Positions 5,755-5,784 of a DNA stretch of 5,784 nt are shown here, in pieces. The position numbers and the translations under genes are program-made. Under the pieces are notes generated by a model. That model worked only from the letters and a program-made list of their open reading frames with translations, had not been told where the DNA came from and ran no database searches. Source of the stretch: Pseudomonadota bacterium (GTDB taxonomy: Bacteria; Pseudomonadota; Gammaproteobacteria; Steroidobacterales; Woeseiaceae); the NCBI GenBank assembly GCA_022567775.1, contig JADFGH010000161.1, forward strand, positions 1-5,784, in the 5' to 3' direction. Position 1 is the stretch's first letter; every line of letters begins with the position of its first letter.

Positions 5755-5784
5755 GAGGTGGTTGATTGTTTGTCGCTCGCCAGG
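5743..5784 (+). CDS. Possible start of a divergent gene, cut by right edge (ambiguous)
   Basis: From ATG at 5743 a frame reads MLSFEVVDCLSLAR and stays open to the edge, which would make a gene divergent from DUF819. There is no clear Shine-Dalgarno site at normal distance, and the ATG lies inside a hairpin. On the other strand two frames also enter from the edge: one ends ISPA at a TAG (5732-5730), the other ends at a TAG (5697-5695). Either could be the 3' end of an upstream minus-strand gene. The 14 visible residues cannot decide, so this is only a flag for the edge. Confidence 0.2.
   Translation, partial: MLSFEVVDCLSLAR

Noticed and set aside
1..5784. CRISPR arrays, tRNA or rRNA genes, insertion sequences, integrase or defence genes
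   Set aside because: Read on both strands, no regular repeats, RNA gene signatures or mobile-element proteins were seen.

Overview
The window looks like chromosomal DNA from an environmental gammaproteobacterium. Two genes, from recollection and not from a search, resemble the Escherichia coli proteins YihG and YhbQ along their whole length. The DNA is moderately GC-rich by eye and densely coded, and I see no phage, integrase, transposase, CRISPR or RNA gene. The genus cannot be fixed from the sequence alone.

Layout. (1) Positions 1-1462, minus strand: a two-gene operon for a periplasmic-type molybdenum hydroxylase of the isoquinoline 1-oxidoreductase (IorAB) class. The small [2Fe-2S] subunit comes first. 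It overlaps by 8 bp the large molybdopterin subunit, whose first 325 residues are visible before the left edge cuts it. (2) Positions 1463-1652: a divergent intergenic region with a good -10 box for the rightward gene. (3) Positions 1653-2552, plus: a YihG-type PlsC-family acyltransferase, probably starting at TTG. (4) Positions 2631-3002, plus: a small acidic protein that I do not firmly recognise; it resembles the Imm10 immunity fold, but no toxin lies beside it. (5) Positions 3119-3412, plus: a YhbQ-type GIY-YIG nuclease-domain protein. (6) Positions 3409-5634, minus: a probable operon of a DUF819 polytopic membrane protein followed, 15 bp later, by a membrane-anchored metallo-beta-lactamase-fold hydrolase. 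A perfect TATAAT box lies just upstream of it. The hydrolase gene ends tail to tail with the GIY-YIG gene, the two sharing one CTAG. (7) Positions 5635-5784: leader, a degenerate REP-like palindrome, and an ambiguous right edge.

How they work together. IorA carries electrons from the molybdenum site of IorB through its two [2Fe-2S] clusters. Only IorB has a twin-arginine signal, so IorA is presumably exported with it. The DUF819 protein and the hydrolase may form a transport-plus-hydrolysis pair at the inner membrane; this is inferred from gene order only. The three plus-strand genes look like independent housekeeping or orphan units. I found no convincing new defence or mobile system. The two least explained items are the DUF819/hydrolase pair and the orphan Imm10-like protein.
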